In this document: positions 17,691-25,663 of the stretch, piece after piece
Numbering within the stretch: the first letter of the stretch is position 1
Layout: every line of letters starts with the position of its first letter
DNA from: Pseudomonas brassicacearum subsp. neoaurantiaca
GTDB lineage: Bacteria > Pseudomonadota > Gammaproteobacteria > Pseudomonadales > Pseudomonadaceae
Assembly: GCF_013608025.1 (NCBI RefSeq)
Contig: NZ_VDLV01000011.1
Span: 241 to 64,240 of the forward strand
Direction of reading: 5' to 3'
Length of the DNA stretch: 64,000 nucleotides
The notes under the pieces: generated by a model
Told to the model about the DNA's origin: nothing
Seen by the model: the letters and a program-made list of their open reading frames with translations, nothing else
Databases searched by the model: none
Position numbers and translations under genes: made by a program

Positions 17691-17957
17691 TCAGCCCCGG
17701 GGCAAGCGCATCCGCGCCACGTTCAAACAGTCGCGCTGGTTCCTCGACAGCATCTCCACGGTCAGCTGATAAGCCTGGTCCGCCGCGTCCTTGAGCAGTT
17801 GCCAATCCTCCAGGCTGATCAATTCGTGCAATACCAATTCGTCAGCGCGCCGAATCAACGTGTCGTAATAGTCCTCGGGAAAGTCCAGGCGATACGCATC
17901 GTCTTCGAGCAACAGCCGCCAGGCTTTCAATTCCATCTCAAGGTCGGTTTCACTCAC
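17691..17957 (-). CDS. Small acidic hypothetical protein
   Basis: The protein is 88 aa, mostly helical by composition, with many Leu, Asp and Glu (LLLEDDAYRLDFPEDYYDTLIRRADELV). The start is taken as GTG 17957 with AAGGAC seven bases upstream; a longer frame has no support. It has no signal peptide or known motif. It follows the ferritin-like genes on the same strand with a 77-base gap, so it is probably the last gene of that stress-type operon. I do not recognise the family. Confidence 0.6.
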   Translation of the reverse strand: MSETDLEMELKAWRLLLEDDAYRLDFPEDYYDTLIRRADELVLHELISLEDWQLLKDAADQAYQLTVEMLSRNQRDCLNVARMRLPRG

Positions 17958-18034
17958 GGGCGGTTGTCCTTCAACAGTTCGAGCCAATGGACCACCCCGG
18001 AAAAACCAGGGTGGAGCCAGGTGTGAAGCAACGC

Positions 18035-18760
18035 TCAGCTCACTTGCGCAAGCAGGTCTTGCTTGATGAAGTTGCGCACCGCGGCCAAGTGCGTTTCCTC
18101 CTGTTCCAGGGCATGGCCGAAGCGCTTGGCAATCAGCGGATGACCGCCCTTCTGCGCCAGCTCGATCAGCAACTCCCAAGCAGCGTTGTCTTCCAACTCG
18201 ATGGTCAGAATCGCGCTCATCGATTGGGACACGGTCGTGCGTGGGTCCGTCAATACTTGCAACACGCCCATGGCCTTCACGCCCGCCACGTCGGCGCAAG
18301 GCGTCATGGCCGTCGGGTCGCCGCCGAGGGTTTCGATGGCTTCGCGCACGATGTTCATGTGCTCGAGTTCCTCGGCCTGGATCTGCCGCAAGGTCTCGAC
18401 CAACGCAGGATCGGCGCCGGGCGCAGACGTGGCCTTGGCGACCATCGCTTCATACAGACGCACGCCGGTGCGCTCGAAGGCCAGCCGCTCGCCCAGCTTG
18501 TCGAGCAACACTTCCGGCGCCTTGCCGATGGTCTTGTCCAACGCAGTCTTGACCATGCCTTTGACCGAGCCCGGCGCGGGCACCGAACCGATCAGGTCGG
18601 CCTCGCGGATGGCGCGTTCACGTTCTGCGGTGTAGTCGCTCATATCGCCCGGCACGTCCGCCGGGAACAGTCGGGTGGCTTCCAATTGGCGAGCAGTGTC
18701 TTCGGGAGACATCTGGGCGCCGGTACGATTCAGGCCGATGGTGACTTGGCGTTCGCTCAT
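18035..18760 (-). CDS. Ferritin-like di-iron protein (YciE-type)
   Basis: The protein is 241 aa. After an unstructured N-terminus (about 75 residues) comes a four-helix ferritin-like domain with four metal-ligand helices: LAFERTGVRLYE, EELEHMNIVRE (ExxH), LTIELEDNAAWE and EQEETHLAAV (ExxH). The pattern suggests a di-iron site. Its ATG overlaps the upstream gene by four bases, and GGAGAA precedes it. YciE-like proteins accumulate under stress and in stationary phase in other bacteria. Whether this one stores iron, detoxifies peroxide or acts as an oxidase is unknown. Confidence 0.78.
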   Translation of the reverse strand: MSERQVTIGLNRTGAQMSPEDTARQLEATRLFPADVPGDMSDYTAERERAIREADLIGSVPAPGSVKGMVKTALDKTIGKAPEVLLDKLGERLAFERTGVRLYEAMVAKATSAPGADPALVETLRQIQAEELEHMNIVREAIETLGGDPTAMTPCADVAGVKAMGVLQVLTDPRTTVSQSMSAILTIELEDNAAWELLIELAQKGGHPLIAKRFGHALEQEETHLAAVRNFIKQDLLAQVS

Positions 18761-19932
18761 TGCTGTTCTCCCACGGGGTTGAGTTCGGTGCCGGGCTTGA
18801 AGGTGTAGCCGGCGGAGGCGATGTTGGCGGGCACGCCTTCGCTGTTGAGCTGGGCGCGGTAGTCGAGGGAGGCGTGGCCTTCGCGCTCCTTGGGCACGTA
18901 GTCGATGCCGTGGGCGCGCAGATCCACTTCCCGGGACAGCGTCTCGCGGACGAATTCGCGCTGGCTCTTGAATTCGATCATGCGGGGTAATTGACCGCTG
19001 AGCACTTCGGCGGGGTCGCGTCGTTCGTACTTCTTGAACAGCTCGCAGGCCAGGTTCAAGTGGCCCAGTTCGTAATCGAGGAAACGTTCCCACAGCGCCT
19101 TGATACGCGGGTTTTCTTCCTGCTCGGCGCAACTGGCGTAGGTGTAGACCTCCATCGCTTCGTGCACCAGCCACTTCTCCATGAAGGTTTCGCTGGGATC
19201 CTGCAGCGAGCCGTACTGGGTGACGTGTTGTTCTTCTACCGAGGCAATTTCGGCATATAACGCACGCGCCACCGGGTCGGCGAACAGCGGGCCGATGTTC
19301 ATGTAGTAATCGTGGGTCTGGTATTCCGCGCCGGTGATCAGCGCGGCGTGGATCTTGGTGATCAGCGCGGCGTTTTCCTTCTTGTAGTTATCGCGCAGGT
19401 CATCGCCGGGCGCACGGTGGTGCTCGCTGGTGGGTCGGCCGGGCACGATGTCCGTATAGCCTTGCAGGATGTTGTTGGCGTCCTTGCCTTCCAACCGATC
19501 GAGCATCGCCGAGTAACGGTAGAGGTGGTCGAAATCCTCCAGCAGGCCAAAGCGATAGGTCTGTGCCTGATAAGGGTCGGGCTCGTTCTGGGCGACGGCG
19601 GCGGTCACTTCGATGGCGACCTGTTCATAGGCCACGGTGGTTTCCAGTGGCGAATGATCCGCCGACAGCAACCAGTTGATGGCGGTCATCTGATGCTGCT
19701 CGGCACGCCTCACCTGGGCCAGGGGCAGTTGCAACTCCTTATGGAAACGCGCGCCGAAATGCTTGAGGCGCAGGGCGTCGGATTCGACGCCGTTCATCAA
19801 TATCACCCGCACCCGCGTGAACGCGTCGTCGTCCAATTTACTGATCGGCTTGCCGGCCAGTTCACGCCAGGTAAAGGTCTGCTTGTCGAGGGGCGTCCCC
19901 TTGTTATCCAGCAGATTGTCGATTTTGGTCAT
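18757..19932 (-). CDS. Large ferritin-like domain protein of unknown function
   Basis: The protein is 391 aa. Acidic and His-rich helices again suggest a di-iron four-helix bundle: AYEQVAIEV, LLEDFDHLYRY, ASVEEQHVTQYG, HEAMEVYTYAS and LDYELGHLNLA (ExxH). It is much longer than ordinary ferritins and has no signal peptide. It is the first gene of the unit with the YciE-like gene, overlapping it by ATGA, so the two proteins probably work together. I do not know a characterised homologue. Confidence 0.72.
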   Translation of the reverse strand: MTKIDNLLDNKGTPLDKQTFTWRELAGKPISKLDDDAFTRVRVILMNGVESDALRLKHFGARFHKELQLPLAQVRRAEQHQMTAINWLLSADHSPLETTVAYEQVAIEVTAAVAQNEPDPYQAQTYRFGLLEDFDHLYRYSAMLDRLEGKDANNILQGYTDIVPGRPTSEHHRAPGDDLRDNYKKENAALITKIHAALITGAEYQTHDYYMNIGPLFADPVARALYAEIASVEEQHVTQYGSLQDPSETFMEKWLVHEAMEVYTYASCAEQEENPRIKALWERFLDYELGHLNLACELFKKYERRDPAEVLSGQLPRMIEFKSQREFVRETLSREVDLRAHGIDYVPKEREGHASLDYRAQLNSEGVPANIASAGYTFKPGTELNPVGEQQ

Positions 19933-20227
19933 GGGTCAATCTCCTTCATCAGAGGCCACGCGATACACCGTCGATGCGACCGCGCCGGGGCACAAAACGA
20001 ACGACCCTGGAGAAATGCGCAGCGCTCCGAGCAGACGATGAGCGGTCGCATAAGTGGATGAAATGCCGCTTGATTTTCCGCTCATCCGGTCGCGACAAGG
20101 ATTTTCGAACCAAGCGTTGGCGCGCCGGCTCGGAGCTACATAACACCGCCGCAGCCCACCGAAGACGAATCGGTTTCTTGCGGCTTTCACGGCGGGGTGA
20201 AGCCCAAACCTGCCTGGAGTTTTCGCG

Positions 20228-20914
20228 ATGTGTGAATGTTTCGTTCAGCCTGTTTCTTCCAAGGATTCCCTGGCGTTCTTTGCCCAACGGGATGTGTTCG
20301 GCGCCCAGCACCACACAAGCCTGTCGGCCGACAGTCTTCACGCCGCGGCGGCTCCCGCGCTGCATGAGCGACAAAGCGTGATCAAGCCGAACATGCAGGT
20401 CAGCGCCATTCGCAACCGTGGCGGGCGGCTGGAGTGCATCAAGGTTCGCTGGGGCTGGTCGCCTGTCTGGTCGATGGGCACGATGCCGCCGCTGACCCAC
20501 CTGCCCTTGCACCTGGTGATGCGCTCCAAAGTGTTTGACCGGATCAAGCGCGACGGCCGCGTGCTGGTTGCGGTAGACGGCTGGTACGAAGCCGCTACGG
20601 AGGCTGGCGCCTCAGCCCAGGCCAAGCGCCTGAGCTATACGACGTCGCGGCAGTCATCGCCTATCTTCCTCGCCGCCCTGGCCCAGGCCAGTGAAACACC
20701 CAACGGTTGTGACGGGCTGGCCTTGGTGACTTATGGCGACATCGTCAATCAACAGCAGCGGCTGCTGGCCTTCACCGGGGAAAACGCGCTCGAATGGTTA
20801 CGCCCTGATCTGGATTGGGAACAAGCCCGAGACATGGCCGCGCATGTGGCTGTCGACGAACCGCAACTGGAACATGTACTGACCTCCAAGCGGATGGTCC
20901 AGGGGCGGCGGTGA
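20228..20914 (+). CDS. SRAP-domain protein, apparently degenerate at the active site
   Basis: The protein is 228 aa. It retains SRAP/YedK/HMCES landmarks: Met-Cys2, IKVRWGWSPVW, the MRSKVFDRI segment and VAVDGWYEA with Glu121. Cys2 is the residue that crosslinks abasic sites in single-stranded DNA. Two features are abnormal. The N-terminus is MCECF rather than MCGRY/F, and the Asn of the usual NARSET motif and the His of IHDRMP appear replaced (LVMRSK and QQQRLL). It may bind DNA without full self-reversal chemistry, or do something else. The 295-base gap upstream (19933-20227) holds no other gene. Confidence 0.75.
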   Translation: MCECFVQPVSSKDSLAFFAQRDVFGAQHHTSLSADSLHAAAAPALHERQSVIKPNMQVSAIRNRGGRLECIKVRWGWSPVWSMGTMPPLTHLPLHLVMRSKVFDRIKRDGRVLVAVDGWYEAATEAGASAQAKRLSYTTSRQSSPIFLAALAQASETPNGCDGLALVTYGDIVNQQQRLLAFTGENALEWLRPDLDWEQARDMAAHVAVDEPQLEHVLTSKRMVQGRR

Positions 20915-21024
20915 TCGCGGCACAAGCCGGAGGAAATCGCTGACAGCTTGAAGATCGGCGCTAAACTGGCAGGCCAGTCGCCTTGAGGTGACTGGCCTTT
21001 TTCTTTGACGAGCAAGAGACTTCC

Positions 21025-21405
21025 ATGGCGAACCCAGACATCACGTTCACTCCCGACCCGGACACGGACTCCATCTCCTCCGACGTCGCCGGCTTCGGCG
21101 GCCTGTTGGTTTCCACGCAAATCCCGACCCGCGCCGACGGCAGCCTGGAGCTGGGCGACATCACAGCGCAGAGCGAGTGCACGTTGCAGGCGCTCAAGAC
21201 CACACTGGAACGTGCCGGCAGTTCCATGGACCGCGTGTTGCACCTGACCATCTACCTCACCGACATGGCCGACCGCGCCGCCTTCAACGAAGTCTACAAA
21301 CGCTACTTCGCCAAGCCCTGGCCGGTGCGTGCCGCCGTCGGCGTGGCGGCGTTGGCGGTTGAAGGAATGCGGGTGGAAGTGACGGCGATGGCGGCGAAGG
21401 GCTGA
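21025..21405 (+). CDS. RidA/YjgF/UK114-family protein
   Basis: The protein is 126 aa, the usual family length. It has LLVSTQIPTRADGSLELGDITAQ, LKTTLERAGSSMDRVLHLTIYLTDM and PVRAAVGVAALAVEGMRVEVTA, including the Arg that binds the substrate carboxylate. RidA proteins form trimers and hydrolyse reactive enamines and imines made by PLP enzymes, protecting them from inactivation. Several paralogues normally occur in Pseudomonas, and this divergent copy is not obviously the housekeeping one. It stands alone, followed by a REPIN. Confidence 0.88.
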   Translation: MANPDITFTPDPDTDSISSDVAGFGGLLVSTQIPTRADGSLELGDITAQSECTLQALKTTLERAGSSMDRVLHLTIYLTDMADRAAFNEVYKRYFAKPWPVRAAVGVAALAVEGMRVEVTAMAAKG

Positions 21406-21434
21406 GCAGCACCTCAGACAAGCGAGGAGCTTTT

Positions 21435-21544
21435 GTGGCGAGGGAGCTTGCTCCCGCTGGGTGGCGAAGCCGCCCCAAAATCTCTGCATCAGCAAAGAAC
21501 TTGGGCCTGCTACGCAGTCCAGCGGGAGCAAGCTCCCTCGCCAC
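21435..21544. repeat. REPIN (GTGGCGAGGGAGC family), near-identical trio member 1
   Basis: Full-length inverted pair with the spacer GGGTGGCGAAGCCGCCCC. The spacer is nearly the same as in the REPINs at 22281 and 24270, unlike other copies in the window. Confidence 0.92.
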
Positions 21545-21580
21545 GGGTTTTGGGTTAACCCAGATTCCCGGTCCAGCAGC

Positions 21581-21923
21581 GGGCTGTGTTTATTCGGTTG
21601 TAGGATCCTTCGCGTTCGGGCTACGTCGTCTTGCGCCGTTACCTACAACTACGCCAGAATCCGCCGACTTGTGCGCCTTGGGATCGGGCTTTACTGTTGC
21701 TCGGTCGCTGAAAATCAGCGATCGGGTTTGGTAGCCCGGCTTTTGACTTGGCGCATAGCACAGCCCTACAGGCCATTTTTGGCATTTGTTATGGCGGTCA
21801 TGCGCAGGGCGTCTTCGGACGCGCCGGTTGCCAGGTCACCGGTCTACCAACCCGCGTATGGCCGCCACCCTTCGTTTGGTAGCGAGAGTGGATGGCTCCT
21901 TTTTTCGACTTGGAGTTCCATCT
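21581..21923 (+). promoter_or_regulatory. Highly structured 5' leader of the DUF6124 gene (candidate cis-regulatory RNA)
   Basis: This stretch has no convincing ORF but many exact complementary blocks. GGGCTGTG (21581-21588) pairs with CACAGCCC (21759-21766), GTTGTAGG (21597-21604) with CCTACAAC (21642-21649), CGGGCTAC (21617-21624) with GTAGCCCG (21731-21738), and TCGCTGA (21705-21711) with TCAGCGA (21715-21721). A 14-bp stem, 21792-21805 with 21854-21867, contains two G-U wobbles and encloses a UUCG tetraloop hairpin (21809-21822) and a hairpin 21824-21842. CTACCAA (21844-21850) can pair with TTGGTAG at 21728-21734 or at 21876-21882. The amount of structure, the wobbles and the competing partners point to a functional RNA. 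Confidence 0.7.
21891..21922 (+). promoter_or_regulatory. Hairpin sequestering the ribosome binding site of the DUF6124 gene
   Basis: GATGG-CTCC (21891-21899) pairs with GGAG-TT-CCATC (21912-21922), giving nine pairs with a two-base bulge. The GGAG at 21912-21915 is the ribosome binding site, eight bases before the ATG at 21924. Translation should be low unless the hairpin is opened. Confidence 0.65.
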
Positions 21924-22259
21924 ATGTTCAAAGTAACCCCGAATCCTCCCGACACCGATCCAGCCGACGCAAAGGCATTCGACGAAGCCGCCGAGCGCGC
22001 CCTTGATTACTACCTCAAGCCCAAACCCAGCAAACCAACACCTGACCCAAGCCAACTCTTCACCGTGATCAACGGCGTGGGCAACGAAGCCCTGCTCGCC
22101 AACCTCAGCGAAACCCTCGCCTCGGCCAACGCGATGATCAATGACCTGGCGTTCGACCTGGACGGTTCGCGACGACACGTTGCCCTGGGCATCCTGCAAC
22201 TGATCGAAATGGGCGCGCTACTGGCGAACCGCGCGCTGGACAACGTCGAAGCGCGCTAA
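21924..22259 (+). CDS. DUF6124-family small protein
   Basis: The protein is 111 aa. A Pro/Asp-rich N-terminus (MFKVTPNPPDTDP) leads to helical segments (AFDEAAERALDYYL ... LLANLSETLASANAMINDLAFDLDGSRRHVALGILQLIEMGALLANRAL). This composition is that of the small Pseudomonas family DUF6124 (also DUF3077). The function is unknown and it has no signal peptide. The ATG is fixed by the GGAG at 21912. The long structured leader in front suggests translational control. REPINs lie on both sides, so this gene with its leader could be a mobile or repeatedly duplicated unit. Confidence 0.82.
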   Translation: MFKVTPNPPDTDPADAKAFDEAAERALDYYLKPKPSKPTPDPSQLFTVINGVGNEALLANLSETLASANAMINDLAFDLDGSRRHVALGILQLIEMGALLANRALDNVEAR

Positions 22260-22280
22260 CCGCCGTTGCACATCACCCCT

Positions 22281-22389
22281 GTGGCGAGGGAGCTTGCTCC
22301 CGCTGGGTGGCGAAGCCGCCCCAAAATTTCTGCATTGGCAAAGAATTTGGGCCTGCTGCCAGTCCAGCGGGAGCAAGCTCCCTCGCCAC
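22281..22389. repeat. REPIN, near-identical trio member 2
   Basis: Inverted pair of the GTGGCGAGGGAGC element between the DUF6124 gene and the lactate permease gene. Its spacer is nearly identical to those of the copies at 21435 and 24270. Confidence 0.92.
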
Positions 22390-22489
22390 GGGGGGGTTGG
22401 CTGACAATCGCCTGGCAAATCCCCGCCTATACTTCTCTGCCAATCCCCCCGGGGCCTGCACTTCCAACAATAAAAAGCAGAGGTGGAAC

Positions 22490-24253
22490 ATGGTCTGGCA
22501 ACAAGTCTACGATCCCTTCGGTAATGCGGTGCTGTCGACGGCCCTGGCGGCGGTTCCGGTGGTGGTGATGCTGGCGTCCCTGGCATTCTTTCATGTCAAG
22601 GCGCACCTCGCGGCGCTGTATGCCCTGGCCTCGGCCTTGCTCATCGCGATTTTCGCCTTTGGCATGCCGGCCAACATGGCCGGTTCAGCGGCGCTTTATG
22701 GTGCGGCCAACGGGCTGCTGCCCATCGGTTGGATCGTGCTCAACATCATCTTCCTGCACCGGCTGACCACCGAGAACGGTTCGTTCAAGGTCCTACAGGA
22801 TTCCCTGGCGCGCATCACCGATGACCGCCGCTTGCAACTGCTGCTGATTGCCTTCTGTTTCGGCGCGTTTTTCGAAGGCGCGGCGGGTTTCGGCACGCCA
22901 GTGGCCGTGACCGGCGCGATCCTCATCGGCCTGGGCTTTTCGCCGCTGGCCGCCTCGGGCCTGGCGTTGATCGCCAACACCGCCCCGGTGGCATTCGGCG
23001 CCCTGGGCACGCCGATCATCACCCTCGCCAAAGTCACCGGGCTCGACGAAATGGAGCTGTCGATGATGGTCGGTCGGCAGTTGCCGTTTTTCTCGGTGAT
23101 CGTGCCGTTCTGGCTGATCTGGGCGTTCGCCGGCTGGCGCAAGATGCTGGAGATCTGGCCGGCGATCCTGGTGGCTGGTGTCAGCTTCGCCATCCCGCAG
23201 TTCCTGGTGTCGAACTTCCACGGCCCGATGCTGGTGGACGTGATCGCCGCGCTGATTTCCATGGCCTGCCTCACCGGATTCATCAAGGTCTGGAAACCGG
23301 CCACCATTCACACGTCCGCGGCGCTGTCCGGTCGGCACGATGATTCGAAGATCGACGCCAGCGAAGCACAGGCGCCGGTCGCCAGCGCCGCGTTTTCCAA
23401 TGACGCCCGTCCCGCCGTGCTGCGCGCCTGGATGCCGTGGATCATCCTCACGGTGTTCGTGTTTGCCTGGGGCACGCAGGGTTTCAAGAACATCTTCGAC
23501 ACCCGCCCGGCCATCGACCCGCAGACGCAATCGGCCAAGCTTGATCCCCAAGGCAAGCCTATGCGCGAGGCGAATCCGATCTTCTCGCCGCTGCTGACCT
23601 TCGGCACCATCCACCAGCAGATCGAAAAGGTCCCGCCCGTGGTGCCACAGCCTAAAACCGAGGAAGCGGTCTACAAATTCAACTGGTTCACCGCCACCGG
23701 CAGCGGCATCTTCCTGGCAGCCGTTCTCGGCGGCTTGCTGATGGGCTATTCGATCCCGCAACTGGTGCGCCAATACCTGCGAACGTTATGGGTGGTGCGC
23801 TATTCATTGATCACCATCGTGGCGATGTTGGCGTTGGGCTTTCTGACGCGTTATTCGGGCCTGGACGCGACCATGGGCCTGGCGTTCGCCGCGACGGGCA
23901 TCTTCTACCCGATGTTCGGCACGCTGCTGGGCTGGCTCGGCGTGGCACTGACCGGTTCGGACACGGCTTCAAACGTGCTGTTTGGCGGTCTGCAACGGGT
24001 GACGGCAGAGCAGTTGGGGATCAGCCCTGTGCTGATGGCCGCCGCGAACAGTTCAGGTGGGGTGATGGGCAAGATGGTCGATGCGCAGTCGATCGTGGTC
24101 GCCTCCACCGCGACGCGTTGGTACGGCCACGAAGGGGAAATCCTGCGCTACGTGTTTTTCCACTCGGTGGTGCTGGCGATCCTGGTAGGCGGGCTGGTGA
24201 CGTTGCAGGCGTATGTGGCGCCGTTCAGTCACATGGTGGTGGGCGGACACTGA
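22490..24253 (+). CDS. lldP: L-lactate permease
   Basis: The protein is 587 aa, slightly longer than E. coli LldP. It has about 12-14 membrane helices and the LctP-family motifs FEGAAGFGTPVAVTGAILIGLG, LIANTAPVAFGALGTPII, LTGSDTASNVLFGGLQ and ANSSGGVMGKMVDAQSIVVAS. It is an inner-membrane proton symporter for L-lactate, D-lactate and glycolate. An extra periplasmic or cytosolic loop (about residues 340-400, Lys/Pro-rich) accounts for the length. The ATG at 22490 has AGGTGG upstream. No lactate dehydrogenase gene follows: a REPIN and then a minus-strand lipoprotein gene do. Confidence 0.93.
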   Translation: MVWQQVYDPFGNAVLSTALAAVPVVVMLASLAFFHVKAHLAALYALASALLIAIFAFGMPANMAGSAALYGAANGLLPIGWIVLNIIFLHRLTTENGSFKVLQDSLARITDDRRLQLLLIAFCFGAFFEGAAGFGTPVAVTGAILIGLGFSPLAASGLALIANTAPVAFGALGTPIITLAKVTGLDEMELSMMVGRQLPFFSVIVPFWLIWAFAGWRKMLEIWPAILVAGVSFAIPQFLVSNFHGPMLVDVIAALISMACLTGFIKVWKPATIHTSAALSGRHDDSKIDASEAQAPVASAAFSNDARPAVLRAWMPWIILTVFVFAWGTQGFKNIFDTRPAIDPQTQSAKLDPQGKPMREANPIFSPLLTFGTIHQQIEKVPPVVPQPKTEEAVYKFNWFTATGSGIFLAAVLGGLLMGYSIPQLVRQYLRTLWVVRYSLITIVAMLALGFLTRYSGLDATMGLAFAATGIFYPMFGTLLGWLGVALTGSDTASNVLFGGLQRVTAEQLGISPVLMAAANSSGGVMGKMVDAQSIVVASTATRWYGHEGEILRYVFFHSVVLAILVGGLVTLQAYVAPFSHMVVGGH

Positions 24254-24269
24254 ATGGAGAAAGGCTTAT

Positions 24270-24379
24270 GTGGCGAGGGAGCTTGCTCCCGCTGGGTGGC
24301 GAAGCCGCCCCAAAATTTCTGCATCAGCAAAAAACTTGGGCCTGCTGCGCAGTCCAGCGGGAGCAAGCTCCCTCGCCAC
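24270..24379. repeat. REPIN, near-identical trio member 3
   Basis: Inverted pair of the GTGGCGAGGGAGC element, nearly identical over its whole length to the copies at 21435 and 22281. It lies between lldP and the convergent lipoprotein gene. Confidence 0.92.
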
Positions 24380-24405
24380 GGGTATGCGTACTGACCTGGT
24401 CGGTG

Positions 24406-24741
24406 TTACTGAACGTTCTTCAGCTTGACCACATCACCGGACACCGAGGTGGTGTAGCCGGTCAGGACCCAGGCCCAGAACCAGTTTTCCTGGACTTGGG
24501 TGTTGATCATGGCGTCGCCGCCCTTGGCCTGGATCGCCGCGGTCTGGGCACGGACGAAACGGTTGTTCTGGCGAATCGGGATCACGCCGAACAGCAGCAG
24601 GCCGGTGGCCTTGGCTTCGCTGTGGCCCACGACGGTGTATTGGCTGCTGTCGTATTGCTGGGTCTTCATCGGGGTGCCGGTGCAACCCGCCAGGACCAGG
24701 CCGAACAGTGCGCAGGCGACAACTTTGGTGATGTGGTTCAT
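24406..24741 (-). CDS. Small lipoprotein of unknown function
   Basis: The protein is 111 aa. The signal ends LVLAGC, a perfect lipobox with Cys20. The mature part is AKATGLLLFGVIPIRQNNRFVRAQTAAIQAKGGDAMINTQVQENW-like, resembling TRL-like and other small lipoproteins whose GLLLFGxIPI segment is typical. It should be anchored in the inner or outer membrane. The ATG has GGAG upstream. Function unknown. The gap to the lyase gene (24742-24988) holds no further gene that I can support. Confidence 0.82.
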   Translation of the reverse strand: MNHITKVVACALFGLVLAGCTGTPMKTQQYDSSQYTVVGHSEAKATGLLLFGVIPIRQNNRFVRAQTAAIQAKGGDAMINTQVQENWFWAWVLTGYTTSVSGDVVKLKNVQ

Positions 24742-24988
24742 TTGAGGCTCCATGGGAAAACGCCCGGGATCCATCTCTCGGGCGGCGCGTACTCTAACCG
24801 ATCAGCAATAAAATGACACAACATCCTCTGCCCGTTTCAGGGCTCGAAAGGCCCATGACAGAGCCATTCGTCAGGTGCGCCTCCAGCGAAACAGACTCGC
24901 GTCGATAGCATGAAAACTGCGCCACGGAAGGCAGTTTCTTGTCTTGACGACCGCCAGGTAACGGGCGGTCCCGTTGGAGGGTTTCATC

Positions 24989-25645
24989 ATGATTGACGTG
25001 ACAGTCTGGAGCGTTACCCTGCCGGTGCAAACGCCCGCGCAGGTCGTGGCAACCAAAGCCATGCCGAGTTTGAAAAATATCTATTTCGACAATAACGGCC
25101 AGCGGATCGTCTTCTGGGCGCCCGTCACCGGCTCCCATACCGGTAACAGCAAATTCCCGCGTTCCGAACTGCGGGAAACCAGCAAGGACGGCAAACACCG
25201 CAACTGGCGCTACAACAGCGGCACCAACACCCTCAAGGGCGAACTGTCGGTCAATCAGGTGCCGTCGGAAGGCCGTGTGGTGGTCGCGCAGATTCACGCC
25301 AAGAATGCCCCGACGCCGTTATTAAAACTGGTTTACCGCTACGAAAAGGGCACCGGCAACATTGACGTGGAATACCGGGTCAAGCCCAACGACAAAAAGA
25401 GCCCGGTGATCTACACCGTGCCCAAGGTGCCGTTGAACAAGTCCTTCTCGTACACCTTGCAGATGGACAAGCAAGGCCAGCTCACGATGCTGATCGGCAG
25501 CAGCGGCAAACAGGTGAAGCTGGACAAGTCCTGGTACGGCTACGACTTCTATTTCAAGGCCGGCGTCTACACGCTGGACAACAAGGGTTATTCCAACGAA
25601 GGCGGCAAAGTGACCTACACCAAACTGAACGTCAGTCACAAGTGA
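24989..25645 (+). CDS. Polysaccharide lyase family 7 (alginate-lyase-like) protein
   Basis: The protein is 218 aa. It carries the three PL7 signatures: RSELRET (about residue 55), QIH (about 95) and YFKAGVYT (about 190). These line the jelly-roll groove and include the catalytic Arg, Gln/His and Tyr. PL7 enzymes cleave alginate or poly-guluronate/mannuronate by beta-elimination. There is no signal peptide (MIDVTVWSVTLPVQ), so export is unexplained. GGAGG lies eight bases before the ATG. It stands alone, not in an alginate biosynthesis cluster. Confidence 0.87.
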   Translation: MIDVTVWSVTLPVQTPAQVVATKAMPSLKNIYFDNNGQRIVFWAPVTGSHTGNSKFPRSELRETSKDGKHRNWRYNSGTNTLKGELSVNQVPSEGRVVVAQIHAKNAPTPLLKLVYRYEKGTGNIDVEYRVKPNDKKSPVIYTVPKVPLNKSFSYTLQMDKQGQLTMLIGSSGKQVKLDKSWYGYDFYFKAGVYTLDNKGYSNEGGKVTYTKLNVSHK

Positions 25646-25663
25646 CTGGCGTTCTTCCTCTCC

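Noticed and set aside
20228..20914. Calling the SRAP gene a pseudogene
   Set aside because: The frame is intact over the normal family length, with Cys2 and the GWYE segment kept. Altered residues alone do not show decay.
21461..22006. Open frames through the DUF6124 leader
   Set aside because: They begin in a REPIN, have no ribosome binding site, and their codons are forced by palindromic sequence. Structured RNA explains the region better.
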